Shown here: positions 1 to 7,929 of the stretch, in pieces
How the letters are laid out: every line of letters begins with the position of its first letter
How positions within the stretch are numbered: position 1 is the stretch's first letter
NCBI RefSeq assembly: GCF_900637195.1
Contig: NZ_LR134356.1
Location: 4,278,001 to 4,342,000, forward strand
Origin: Mycolicibacterium aurum
Lineage (GTDB): Bacteria > Actinomycetota > Actinomycetes > Mycobacteriales > Mycobacteriaceae
Reading direction: 5' to 3'
Length of the DNA: 64,000 nt
Made by a program: the position numbers and the translations under genes
The notes under the pieces: model-generated
Database searches by the model: none
Seen by the model: only the letters and a program-made list of their open reading frames with translations
Told to the model about the DNA's origin: nothing

Positions 1-19
1 TCCACCGTTCAGCCACCTA

Positions 20-38
20 ACGAGACGCAACGTCTCGT
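20..38. promoter_or_regulatory. Palindromic operator, probably for the adjacent TetR regulator
   Basis: A perfect dyad ACGAGACG-N3-CGTCTCGT ends 56 bp upstream of the TetR start codon. Size and symmetry are typical of TetR-family operators, which usually lie at the promoter of their own gene. Autoregulation of the TetR-SRPBCC-sulfatase operon is inferred from position and has not been shown. Confidence 0.65.
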
Positions 39-94
39 CTTGTGGCACACTACGGGCGATGCCCCAGCGTGTAAAGCCGGAGGGGGGACACGAC

Positions 95-670
95 ATGGCC
101 ACCCACACCGCCGCGCCGCGGCGCCGCAGCGAGAAGTCGCGCATGGCCATCGTCGGCGCGACACGCACCCTTCTGCTGGAGCGCGGCTTCGACAGACTGA
201 CCATCGAGGCGGTGGCCGCCAGTGCCGGCGTCGGCAAGCAGACCATCTACCGCTGGTGGCCCAGCAGGCATGCGCTGGTCGCCGATGTCATCCTCGAAGA
301 CGCCGACCGGATCCTGCGACCGGTGACCGCGACCGAGGACGTGGCCGGGGACATCTGCACGTGGGCGGTCGCGCTCGCCACGGCGCTGACCACAGCGCGC
401 GGAAACGCGATGCTGCGCATACTCACCACTGCGGGCATGGAGCACCCCGACACCGCGGCGAGGCTGCATTCCGGCTTCAGCATGCCGCTGCATGACAGTG
501 TGCGAAACCGGTTGACCGCGGCCGGGTTCGGCGAGGAGCCCGCCCAGGATGCCGCCGACGCGATCGTCGGCGGCATCGTCTACGCCATCCTCAGCGAGGG
601 GCGCTCCTTCGCGCCGCGCCGCGCCGAGTCGATCACCCGCACCGTCGTCGCCGGCATCTGCGCGACGTGA
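95..670 (+). CDS. TetR/AcrR family transcriptional regulator
   Basis: Predicted one-component repressor of 191 residues. The N-terminal helix-turn-helix lies at about residues 33-57 (LTIEAVAASAGVGKQTIYRWW), with the usual TetR recognition-helix pattern TIYRWWPSR. The rest is the family's variable ligand-binding and dimerisation region. The ATG at 95 is preferred over an upstream in-frame start because a GGAGGGGG ribosome-binding site lies at 80-87. The gene is first in a plus-strand cluster with an SRPBCC protein and a sulfatase, and a perfect palindrome sits just upstream, so it probably controls these genes and itself. The ligand is unknown. Confidence 0.88.
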   Translation: MATHTAAPRRRSEKSRMAIVGATRTLLLERGFDRLTIEAVAASAGVGKQTIYRWWPSRHALVADVILEDADRILRPVTATEDVAGDICTWAVALATALTTARGNAMLRILTTAGMEHPDTAARLHSGFSMPLHDSVRNRLTAAGFGEEPAQDAADAIVGGIVYAILSEGRSFAPRRAESITRTVVAGICAT

Positions 671-707
671 ACTGGCGGCCGCCGCCGCGACCGAGTTGGA
701 TGGGGCG

Positions 708-1154
708 ATGACGCACATCACGCGCTCCCGCGAGATCGCCGCGTCGCCTGCGGCGGTCTGGGAGATGCTCGCCGACTTCGGGTCGCTCAGCGCGTGGGCT
801 GACTCCGTCGATCACTCCTGCGTGCTCAACAGCGCGGATCACGCGCGACCAATCGGCCTGACCCGCCGCGTCCAGACCGGGCGCAACACCTTTGTCGAGA
901 CGATCGTGGAGTTCGAACCGGGCCGGGTGCTCGCCTATCAGATCTCCGGAGTCCCCCGCGGCTTCTCGGTGTCGAACCGATGGAATGTGGGCACCGCCGG
1001 CGCCGGCACGACTACGGTGACCCTGACCAGCACTGTCAGCATGCACTCGCAGGTGCTCCGCCCGATCGGCGAACGGCTCTTCGCACGGTTGATGGCACGG
1101 CGCTCGCAGGAGTTGCTCACCTCGTTGGCCCGCGCACTGGAAGGGACACCATGA
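708..1154 (+). CDS. SRPBCC-fold (polyketide cyclase/START-like) protein
   Basis: A 148-residue protein with the SRPBCC pattern: an N-terminal strand ITRSREIAASPAAVWEMLADF, where Ala-Val-Trp begins the first helix, a middle beta sheet, and a long C-terminal helix ending ELLTSLARALE. Members bind hydrophobic small molecules in a cavity and may be lyases, cyclases or carriers; no catalytic residue can be assigned here. The stop overlaps the sulfatase ATG (ATGA at 1151-1154), so the two are probably translationally coupled. The ATG at 708 was chosen because the SRPBCC fold begins there; the upstream extension overlaps tetR and has no family match. Confidence 0.8.
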   Translation: MTHITRSREIAASPAAVWEMLADFGSLSAWADSVDHSCVLNSADHARPIGLTRRVQTGRNTFVETIVEFEPGRVLAYQISGVPRGFSVSNRWNVGTAGAGTTTVTLTSTVSMHSQVLRPIGERLFARLMARRSQELLTSLARALEGTP

Positions 1155-2980
1155 CACCGCACCGCCCCGACATCGTCATCATCATGACCGACGAGGAACG
1201 TGCGACTCCGCCGTACGAGTCCAGCGCTGTGTTGTCCTGGCGCGATCGCACGCTCCGCGGCAGAAAGTGGTTCGACGAGCACGGGGTCAGCTTCGCGCGG
1301 CACTACACCGGATCCCTGGCGTGCGTGCCCAGTCGCCCGACCATCTTCACCGGCCAGTACCCCGACCTCCACGGCGTGACACAGACCGACGGACTGGGCA
1401 AGGCGCACAACGACTCCCGGCTGCGTTGGCTGCGCCAAGGCGAGGTTCCCACCCTGGGCAATTGGTTTCGGGCAGCCGGTTACGACACCCATTACGATGG
1501 CAAGTGGCACATCTCCCACGCCGACCTCACCGATCCGGCCACCGGCGAGTCGCTCGACACCAACGACAACGACGGCGTCGTGGACGCCGACGCCGTCCAA
1601 CGCTATCTGGACGCCGATCCGCTTGCCCCGTACGGCTTCTCCGGCTGGGTCGGACCGGAACCCCACGGTGCCGCCCTGTCCAATGCGGGCATCAGGCGCG
1701 ACCCGCTGATCGCCGATCGCGTGGTCGCCTGGCTCGAGGACAGGTACCGCCGCAGGCGCGCAGGAGACCCCGACGCCCAGCGGCCGTTTCTACTGGTCGC
1801 CAGCTTCGTCAATCCCCATGACATCGTGCTGTTTCCGGGCTGGGCTCGCCGCAGCCCGTTGTCCGCTTCTGCCCTCGACCCGCCCGCGGTGCCTGCCGCG
1901 CCCTCCGCGGACGAGGATCTGTCCTCTAAGCCGGCCGCCCAGATCGCGTTCCGCGAGGCGTATTACTCCGGCTACGGTCCGGCCGGCGCCATCGAGCGGA
2001 CGTATCGGCGCAACGCCCAGCAGTACCGCGATCTGTACTACCGGTTACATGCCGAGGTGGATGGCCCGATCGACAGAGTCCGCCGGGCGGTCACCGAGGG
2101 AGGGTCCGCCGACGGTCCGGACGACACCGTCCTGGTCCGCACAGCCGACCACGGCGACCTCCTCGGCGCCCACGGCGGCATGAACCAGAAGTGGTTCAAC
2201 CTCTATGACGAGGCCACCCGGGTGCCGTTCGTCATCGCCCGCGTGGGCCGCGACGCCACGCGGCAGCGCACGGTGTCCGCCCCGACGTCACACGTCGACC
2301 TCGTCCCCACGCTGCTGTCAGCGGCGGGCGTCGATATCGAGGCCGTCGCGGCCACACTCGCGCCGTCGTTCTCGGAGATCCATCCTTTGCCCGGTCGCAA
2401 CTTGATGCCCGTCGTCGACGGCGCACAGGCAGACAGGGACCGCGCGGTGTACCTGATGACGCGCGACAACGTGCTCGAAGGTGACACCGGCGCGTCCGGA
2501 CTGGCCCGTATGCTGCGGCTGACATCGAATGTCCCTGCGCCGCTGCGTATTCGCATTCCCGCCCATACCGCCGCCAACTTCGAGGGCCTGGTGCTCCGAG
2601 TCGATGATCAGGCGGCGCCGGGTGGGGCCGGGCACCTGTGGAAACTGGTCCGCTCGTTCGACGACCCGTCCACGTGGACCGAGCCGGGCGTACGCCACCT
2701 CGCCGCCGACGGCATGGGCGGGCCGACCTACCGCCGCGATCCCCTCGACGACCAGTGGGAGCTCTACGACCTCACCGCGGATCCGACAGAGATCCACAAC
2801 CGGTGGTCCGACCCGGATCTGCACGAGCTGCGCGCGCATCTGCGCACACAGCTCAAACAGCAACGCGCGCAGTCGGTTCCCGAGCGCAACAGGCCGTGGC
2901 CGTACGTCCGGCGTCAACCCTCGAAGCTGCCGCGACGGTCGGCGCGACGAGCTGTCCGGCGGCTGCTGGGACGCCCTTGA
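1151..2980 (+). CDS. Type I sulfatase (alkaline phosphatase superfamily)
   Basis: A 609-residue predicted sulfate-ester hydrolase. The sulfatase signature C-x-P-x-R appears as CVPSR with Cys58, which would be converted to formylglycine by the FGE enzyme. An N-terminal metal-binding Asp lies in IIMTDEE (Asp14), and a second metal site in TADHGDLLGAHGG near residue 333. The C-terminal part carries the ELYDLTADPTEIHN motif typical of the family. No signal peptide is visible, so it is probably cytoplasmic. Its start overlaps the stop of the SRPBCC gene. The substrate is unknown; the pairing with an SRPBCC protein suggests a hydrophobic sulfated or phosphorylated compound, but that is inference. 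Confidence 0.88.
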   Translation: MTPHRPDIVIIMTDEERATPPYESSAVLSWRDRTLRGRKWFDEHGVSFARHYTGSLACVPSRPTIFTGQYPDLHGVTQTDGLGKAHNDSRLRWLRQGEVPTLGNWFRAAGYDTHYDGKWHISHADLTDPATGESLDTNDNDGVVDADAVQRYLDADPLAPYGFSGWVGPEPHGAALSNAGIRRDPLIADRVVAWLEDRYRRRRAGDPDAQRPFLLVASFVNPHDIVLFPGWARRSPLSASALDPPAVPAAPSADEDLSSKPAAQIAFREAYYSGYGPAGAIERTYRRNAQQYRDLYYRLHAEVDGPIDRVRRAVTEGGSADGPDDTVLVRTADHGDLLGAHGGMNQKWFNLYDEATRVPFVIARVGRDATRQRTVSAPTSHVDLVPTLLSAAGVDIEAVAATLAPSFSEIHPLPGRNLMPVVDGAQADRDRAVYLMTRDNVLEGDTGASGLARMLRLTSNVPAPLRIRIPAHTAANFEGLVLRVDDQAAPGGAGHLWKLVRSFDDPSTWTEPGVRHLAADGMGGPTYRRDPLDDQWELYDLTADPTEIHNRWSDPDLHELRAHLRTQLKQQRAQSVPERNRPWPYVRRQPSKLPRRSARRAVRRLLGRP

Positions 2981-2981
2981 C

Positions 2982-4244
2982 TCAGGTCCTCGCGAACTGC
3001 TTCTCGTCGTAGAGCCGCGCCCATTCCGCCCGCGGGCGGATCGACACGTCGACGTCGGTTGCCTTGGCGCGCAGGGCCCCTGCGGTGGCTTGCTCCCGCG
3101 GCGTCAGCGCGAACGGGTCCCAGCCGAAGAACCGGCAGGAGTTCTCCCAGGTGATCTTGTTGATGTCGGAGTCGGACGCGCCTGCGGCGTCGAGCTCGGC
3201 CAGCACCTGCTCGGGCGCATCGGGCCAGAAACAGTCCGAGTGCGGGTAGTCGCACTCCCACGCGATGATGTCGATACCGATCTCATGGCGCAGCTTCAGC
3301 GACGTCTTGTCGGTGACATAGCACGCGAGTGAGTGTTCCCGGAATACGTCGCTGGGCATCTTGTCGCCGAAGTCGCGGCGCAGCCACTTCTGGTTGGTGT
3401 AGTGGCGGTCGCTGCGATCCAGATAGAACGGGATCCAGCCGATGCCCCCCTCGGAGAAGGCGAATTTCAGGTCCGGGTAGTTGCGCATCGCCGGGCCCCA
3501 CAGCAGATCCTGGGCACACATGGCCGAGACCTGGGTCGCAAGGATGATCAGGTTGTCGATCGGGGCATTGGGCGCCATGCTGATCGCTCCGAAACCGGTG
3601 CCGATGTGCAGGCACATGACCACGTTCTCTTCGGAGAGTGTGCGGAACACCGGGCCCCAGTACTCGTCGTCGTGGTAGCTCGGCAGCCCTTCGAGATGTG
3701 GCAGTTCCGGCATCGTGACCGCACGGCAGCCCTTGGCCGCGACACGGCGGATCTCGGCGCACATCGCCTCGGGATTCCACGTGGGCAACACCGCGATCGG
3801 GATGAAGCGGTCGGGATACGAGCCCGCCCATTCGTCGATGTGCCAGTCGTTGTACGCCGACACCATCACCAAGGTGACGTCTTCGCGATGCATGTTCAGA
3901 TGCCGGGCCGAGAACCCGGTGAACGTCGGAAAGCACATCGACGCCAGGATGCCGTTGCGGTTCATGTCGCGCACGCGCTCGTGGACGTCGTACACGCCCG
4001 GGCGCATCTCGGCGAAGCCGGCGGGATCGCGGCCCCACTCCTCGGGGGGCCAGGACACCACGGCGTTGAGTCCGCTCACGCCCTGCGGCCTGCCCTGGTA
4101 CATCCACTGGTCGACGCCTTTGTCGTCGGTCACGACGATGGGCGCCTCCGCCTTGTACTTGGCCGGAACGTGGTTGAGGAACATGTCGGGCGGTTCCACC
4201 ACGTGGTCGTCGATACTCACCAGGATCAGGTCGTCTTTGTGCAC
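2982..4244 (-). CDS. Amidohydrolase-2 family metal-dependent hydrolase
   Basis: A 420-residue TIM-barrel hydrolase of the amidohydrolase-2 (ACMSD-like) family. Visible features are the N-terminal strand ILVSIDDHVVEPPDMF, where such enzymes usually carry a metal-binding HxH or ExH (here Asp13-His14-x2-Glu), a central region with MCLHIGTG, and a C-terminal ECDYPHSD in which Asp and His probably complete the metal site. Members hydrolyse or decarboxylate cyclic acids. The gene converges on the sulfatase with a 1-bp gap and is divergent from an AraC-family gene 49 bp away, its likely regulator. The substrate cannot be assigned from sequence alone. Confidence 0.82.
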   Translation of the reverse strand: MHKDDLILVSIDDHVVEPPDMFLNHVPAKYKAEAPIVVTDDKGVDQWMYQGRPQGVSGLNAVVSWPPEEWGRDPAGFAEMRPGVYDVHERVRDMNRNGILASMCFPTFTGFSARHLNMHREDVTLVMVSAYNDWHIDEWAGSYPDRFIPIAVLPTWNPEAMCAEIRRVAAKGCRAVTMPELPHLEGLPSYHDDEYWGPVFRTLSEENVVMCLHIGTGFGAISMAPNAPIDNLIILATQVSAMCAQDLLWGPAMRNYPDLKFAFSEGGIGWIPFYLDRSDRHYTNQKWLRRDFGDKMPSDVFREHSLACYVTDKTSLKLRHEIGIDIIAWECDYPHSDCFWPDAPEQVLAELDAAGASDSDINKITWENSCRFFGWDPFALTPREQATAGALRAKATDVDVSIRPRAEWARLYDEKQFART

Positions 4245-4293
4245 AGCACTCCTCGAGTCCGCAGTTCTCTTTTCAGTAGTACCGTCTGAAGGC

Positions 4294-5151
4294 GTGACCG
4301 TCTCTGCGTCTTCGGACAGAGTCTTGTCCAGAGCGGCCAGGTTGCCCGCTCAGCCAGTGGGTGGCCGCCGCGTCATCGAGTTGCGCCGCGGCGGTCAGGC
4401 GCTGGGCGGCAGCTATCTGTACGAAGGCGACGCTCTGATCACCGGCTGGCATTCGCATGAGGTACACCAGATCGAGTACGCCCTGCACGGTGTGGTCGAG
4501 GTGGAGACCGACTCCGCGCACTATCTGCTTCCGCCCCAGCAGGCCGCATGGATCCCGGCGGGGCTCGAACACCAGGCCGTGATGAACCCCGACGTCAAGA
4601 CGGTCGCGGTCATGTTCGATCGCAGCCTGATCGCCGACGGCGGCGATCGGGCCCGGATCCTCGCGGTGTCCCCGCTGATCCGAGAGATGATGATCTACGC
4701 GCTGCGCTGGCCGATCGAGAGAGCTCGCGGCGACGAGACGTCGGACCGATTCTTCGGAACCCTGGCGGCGCTGGTCACCGAAGCGCTCGATCACGAAGCG
4801 CCACTGAGCCTTCCGACGTCCGACAACCCGATCGTCGCCGCGGCGATGGACTACACCAAACAGCACCTGGGCACGGTGACGTCCGAAGACGTCAGTCGAG
4901 CCGTGTCGGTTTCGGAGCGCACCCTGCGCAGACTGTTCGCGGACACGCTCGGATTGTCTTGGCGGACTTATCTTCTGCACGCACGCATGCTGCGCGCCAT
5001 GGCGCTGCTCGCCGCCCCCACGCAGTCGGTGCAGGAGACCGCATCCGCGGTGGGTTTTGACAGCGTCAGCTCCTTCACCCGTGCGTTCTCGCAATTCTGC
5101 GGCGAAACGCCATCCGCGTACCGGCGACGGGTCGCCTCGGCGACGGACTGA
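4294..5151 (+). CDS. AraC family transcriptional regulator with N-terminal cupin
   Basis: A 285-residue regulator. The N-terminal cupin-like sensor is visible around ITGWHSHEVHQIEYALHG and ends near residue 120. The C-terminal AraC domain, about residues 185-280, has two helix-turn-helix units; the second holds the conserved ETASAVGFDSVSSFTRAFSQFCGETPSAYRR. The GTG at 4294 was taken as start because the homologous part begins shortly after and the longer frame runs antisense through the amidohydrolase gene. It is divergent from that amidohydrolase gene across a 49-bp gap that must hold both promoters, so it probably regulates it. The inducer is unknown. Confidence 0.85.
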   Translation: MTVSASSDRVLSRAARLPAQPVGGRRVIELRRGGQALGGSYLYEGDALITGWHSHEVHQIEYALHGVVEVETDSAHYLLPPQQAAWIPAGLEHQAVMNPDVKTVAVMFDRSLIADGGDRARILAVSPLIREMMIYALRWPIERARGDETSDRFFGTLAALVTEALDHEAPLSLPTSDNPIVAAAMDYTKQHLGTVTSEDVSRAVSVSERTLRRLFADTLGLSWRTYLLHARMLRAMALLAAPTQSVQETASAVGFDSVSSFTRAFSQFCGETPSAYRRRVASATD

Positions 5152-5154
5152 CGC

Positions 5155-5790
5155 TTATTCGGAGTCCGGACGCCGGAACAGCCCTTCCCGCAGTAGCGCA
5201 TCGGTGGCGTCCCGCCATCGGTTGAGCTGATTGGGCGTGATGAAAGGTTCCGGTAGGTGCCGGTCGAGGTGAGGCCGAAGGCTGACGGCACCCAGAGCGA
5301 GAACCAGACTGTTGATCGCCGCCCACGTAAGGTCGACGTCGTCGCGTAACTCCCCGCGGTCATGGCGTTCCTGCCATCGCGCGATCCCCGTGGTCATGAG
5401 CGTGTCGAAGATCTTGGCGCCCACCGGACTGCCGTCGACGAGTGCCCGCCCCAGATAGGCCGCCACCTCGGGCTGTTCGACGAACAGCGTGTTTATCCTG
5501 GCGCCGATCTCGGCCACGGAGTCCGTGGGTGGATCCGACAGAGGCTGGGCGATTGTCGCGGTGAGCAACCGCAGGACGTACTCGTCGACAGCCTCGATCA
5601 AGCCCGCCTTCGTTGCAAAGTGGTGCTGCACCGACCCCAGCGATACTCCCGCCGCAGCGGCCACGCCCCGCATGGTGCTGGCACCCGTGCCGTGGGCGGC
5701 GAAACTCTTCAGCGCCGCAGCCTGAATCCGCTCGATGAACCGCGGCTCCACGGCATTTCTCCGGCTCGGTTCAGAAACCACACCGACCAC
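5155..5790 (-). CDS. TetR family transcriptional regulator
   Basis: A regulator of about 211 residues. Its N-terminal helix-turn-helix is STMRGVAAAAGVSLGSVQHHFATKAGLIEAVD, with the family's HHF-K-L pattern; the C-terminal ligand domain is unassigned. The start is uncertain: GTG codons at 5790 and 5781 and a TTG at 5811 are all in frame, and none has a clear ribosome-binding site, so the transcript may be leaderless. It is divergent from the WhiB6-like gene, and a 38-bp composite dyad lies between them at 5823-5860. It probably represses both directions. It converges on the AraC gene with a 3-bp gap. Confidence 0.83.
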   Translation of the reverse strand: MVGVVSEPSRRNAVEPRFIERIQAAALKSFAAHGTGASTMRGVAAAAGVSLGSVQHHFATKAGLIEAVDEYVLRLLTATIAQPLSDPPTDSVAEIGARINTLFVEQPEVAAYLGRALVDGSPVGAKIFDTLMTTGIARWQERHDRGELRDDVDLTWAAINSLVLALGAVSLRPHLDRHLPEPFITPNQLNRWRDATDALLREGLFRRPDSE

Positions 5791-5822
5791 CGTAAACAAC
5801 GCCCCCAGCAAACCGAAGTCGA

Positions 5823-5860
5823 CAATACAGCCGTATCGCCTTTACGATACAAGTGTATTG
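5823..5860. promoter_or_regulatory. Composite 38-bp dyad operator between tetR and whiB6-like genes
   Basis: The sequence reads CAATACA-N3-GTATCG-N6-CGATAC-N3-TGTATTG, perfectly symmetrical over 38 bp. Each arm is itself a small palindrome ATAC-N4-GTAT (5825-5836 and 5847-5858), with centres 22 bp apart, about two helical turns. This layout suits two TetR dimers bound side by side on one DNA face. Binding by the adjacent TetR protein is inferred from position. Confidence 0.72.
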
Positions 5861-5884
5861 CCGAAGGGGGAAGGGAAGGTGTCC

Positions 5885-6166
5885 ATGAGTTCGATGAGTT
5901 CGATAACGATCGAAGAGGAAGCGTGGACCGCGCCGTGTACGCGCGATCCCGACCGCTGGACCACAGTGGCCGACGACGGCGCCAAAGCGCTGTGTCGCGC
6001 GTGCCCGCGTCGCTGGCAGTGCGCGCGGGAGGCCTGCGTGATGCCTGGCGCAGTAGGGCTGTGGGCAGGCATCGTGCTGCCCGAGGGCGGGCGCAACCGC
6101 CAGTTTGCGCTCAAGCAACTGCGCTCGCTGGCAGAGCGCAACGGCCACCCGGTCAGGAGGAGATGA
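5885..6166 (+). CDS. whiB6: WhiB-family iron-sulfur regulator, WhiB6-like
   Basis: A 93-residue Wbl protein. Four cysteines match the cluster-binding pattern: one in APCTRDPDRW, then CRACPRRWQC (C-x2-C-x5-C). The GLWAGI turn and a basic tail (QLRSLAERNGHPVRRR) follow. DPDRWTT, CRACPRRW and LRSLAERNG match M. tuberculosis WhiB6 as I recall it, so it is called WhiB6-like. Wbl proteins carry a redox- or NO-sensitive 4Fe-4S cluster and act with the primary sigma factor. The N-terminus is shorter than in WhiB6 (about 116 residues). The ATG at 5885 follows GGGAAGG; a GTG at 5879 is an alternative. A TetR operator lies just upstream. No ESX-1 genes are nearby. Confidence 0.8.
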   Translation: MSSMSSITIEEEAWTAPCTRDPDRWTTVADDGAKALCRACPRRWQCAREACVMPGAVGLWAGIVLPEGGRNRQFALKQLRSLAERNGHPVRRR

Positions 6167-6171
6167 GGGCG

Positions 6172-7059
6172 TCAGCCGAGTGGGCTGCGAACGGGCGTGT
6201 CGGAGGACGGCTGGCACGTCGACGCCATGAAGTCGTCGAGAAGATCTACGACATCGTTCGGCTTCTCGACGTGCGGGAAGTGTCCGACGCCCGGCAGCAC
6301 TTCGAGGCGGCAACCCGGCCGAAGGTCGTCGAGTGCATGACCGTGCTCGACGGGAATGATCCGGTCCTGATCGCCCCAGATGATCATCAGGGGCAATTCG
6401 GTGGTCAGGTGCATCTTATTCAGGGCGCTGACCGCCTGCCCTCGATAGTCGACCACCGATCTGAGCGTGCGGAGGAAGGCCTGGCGGGTCTGCGGGTCCG
6501 ACAACGATGAGTAGGCACTCCACATCTCGGCTCCGCGGGGCGACTGGATACTCGCGGCGGACAACCAGGAGCGCAGCTTGTTGCCGATGGTGATGACCGG
6601 AGGAGGTGCGATGACAGGCATGATGAGCTCTGCGCCCGGCGCCGACAGCAGGCGAAGTGTCCAACCGACGTCTTGTCCGAGACCACCGCTGCTGATCAGG
6701 ACCAACCGCTGGCAGTAGTCGGGGTGTTGATAGACGAACTGCATCGCGACGCCGCCACCCAGCGATTGACCGACCACCGTGACTCGCGAGACGCCCAGTT
6801 CGTCCAGCAGATCGCGGAGGAAGACCGCGAACGCGCCGAGGGAGTAGTCACTGCGGGGCTTGGCCGATTCGCCGTGCCCGAGGAGATCCGGGGCGATGAC
6901 GCGATAACGCTTCGACAGCTGCGGCATGACGGCACGCCAGGTCTGCGAACTTCCCGCCATGCCGTGGAGCAAGAGCAGGGTCTCGGGACCGCTGCCCTCG
7001 TCCCGATATGCCACTTTGTCGCCGTGCAGGTGTACGAACTTCAGATCGCTCATGTCCAC
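6172..7059 (-). CDS. Alpha/beta-fold hydrolase
   Basis: A 295-residue alpha/beta hydrolase. The nucleophile elbow is GQSLGG with Ser99, the oxyanion segment is LLHGMAGSS near residue 31, the acid is probably Asp232 in WGDQDRIIP, and the catalytic His is His260 in GVGHFPHVE. It resembles the Rv2715-type esterase/epoxide-hydrolase-like proteins common in mycobacteria. No signal peptide is visible. The start is 7059; a second ATG two codons in (7053) is also possible, and a GGGGGAC purine stretch lies just upstream of either. It converges on the whiB6-like gene with a 5-bp gap. The substrate is unknown. Confidence 0.85.
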   Translation of the reverse strand: MDMSDLKFVHLHGDKVAYRDEGSGPETLLLLHGMAGSSQTWRAVMPQLSKRYRVIAPDLLGHGESAKPRSDYSLGAFAVFLRDLLDELGVSRVTVVGQSLGGGVAMQFVYQHPDYCQRLVLISSGGLGQDVGWTLRLLSAPGAELIMPVIAPPPVITIGNKLRSWLSAASIQSPRGAEMWSAYSSLSDPQTRQAFLRTLRSVVDYRGQAVSALNKMHLTTELPLMIIWGDQDRIIPVEHGHALDDLRPGCRLEVLPGVGHFPHVEKPNDVVDLLDDFMASTCQPSSDTPVRSPLG

Positions 7060-7190
7060 TGGGGTCCCCCGTCTGGTGTGGATTACTCGCCATCGTCGCA
7101 GAAGACTGCCGCTCTAACCCACACCAGTGGGCAGCGCAACCGGGTGGGCGGACAGTGAGCGTAGTCACGACCCACCGCCGGGTGATGAAA

Positions 7191-7216
7191 GGTTTCACCG
7201 CCGGACCGCGGGGTAT
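7191..7216 (+). promoter_or_regulatory. SigF-type promoter
   Basis: GGTTT at 7191-7195 and GGGTAT at 7211-7216 are separated by 15 bp. This matches the mycobacterial SigF consensus (GGTTT, 15-17 bp, GGGTA). It lies 36 bp upstream of the ATG of the 84-residue membrane protein, so that gene is probably expressed in stress or stationary phase under SigF. Confidence 0.7.
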
Positions 7217-7252
7217 TTACGTCGGAGCAACCGCACGCCCGAAGGAGCACCC

Positions 7253-7507
7253 ATGGTCGAGCCGGCCGTCCCCACCACCGTCGACGCCGACGATCCGTTC
7301 AACGAGGCTGTCGCGACCACTGGGCTCTTCCTCATCGTCACCGCCATCATCTCCCTGGCGTTCGCACTCGCGAGCTGGGGCCTGGACGAGACGCTGATCG
7401 CCGCATTCGCCGGGGCTGCCGCGGTGGTCAGCTTCGCGGCGAGCATCCTCTGCTTCAAGGCGCAGGCCATCGACGCCGCCCCGGCGGCGATCGAGGTATC
7501 TGCCTAA
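7253..7507 (+). CDS. Small two-helix membrane protein, function unknown
   Basis: An 84-residue protein with a short acidic N-terminus (to about residue 20) and two hydrophobic helices at about residues 22-41 and 48-67, joined by the turn SWGLDE. The tail is short and acidic. The ATG at 7253 follows a strong GAAGGAG site at 7241-7247. A SigF-type promoter lies upstream, so it is a likely general-stress membrane protein. I do not recognise a named family. Confidence 0.75.
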   Translation: MVEPAVPTTVDADDPFNEAVATTGLFLIVTAIISLAFALASWGLDETLIAAFAGAAAVVSFAASILCFKAQAIDAAPAAIEVSA

Positions 7508-7929
7508 TCCCGCTTCCCGGGTCGCCCCGGGTGCGCGGAACGGCGATTTCGCTCACATTGCCACTCACAACGCTGTTTCGTGTTGCATCGGAACCGATAT
7601 TGCTGTGGCATTGATCCGCAGTGGTTGTCACCGGCGAAAGCGCTTGCCCAGACACGCTAAGCAGTTGCACAGTTCGGCCTGCTCGACGTAAACATTCACT
7701 ATCGACAAGAGATTTGGCCTGCTTACCATAGTTAGCTGTGCTTAAAATGACGTCCTCGTCAAATTTATCGCGTTCCATTCCAGGCGCGGCGCGAGTGTCC
7801 AGTCGAGAGGATTCGGTGCGAGTGAACGTCGCAGCCCCCGGCCGTATCGGTTTCGGGTCCGAGGCCGATGCGACGGCGTCAGGCGCCGAAACGCCCAGCC
7901 GCCACTCGCCGAGCGGGGGCTGACACGGC
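7508..7929. other. 422-bp intergenic region, AT-richer than its surroundings
   Basis: No gene is convincing here. The stretch from about 7550 to 7780 is visibly richer in A and T than its neighbours. It contains ATCGG-AA-CCGAT near 7590, a small dyad that could bind a regulator, and AT-rich promoter-like sequence around 7700-7750 (CATAGT, TAAAAT) without a well-spaced -35 box. Paired CCCGGG palindromes at about 7518-7533 could form a weak terminator for the gene before. A 61-codon frame at 7738-7923 has a random-looking composition and is not called. Confidence 0.5.

Noticed and set aside
7738..7923. 61-codon plus-strand frame ending just before the AraC-like gene
   Set aside because: It has random-looking Ser/Ala/Arg-rich composition, no ribosome-binding site and lies in an intergenic region.
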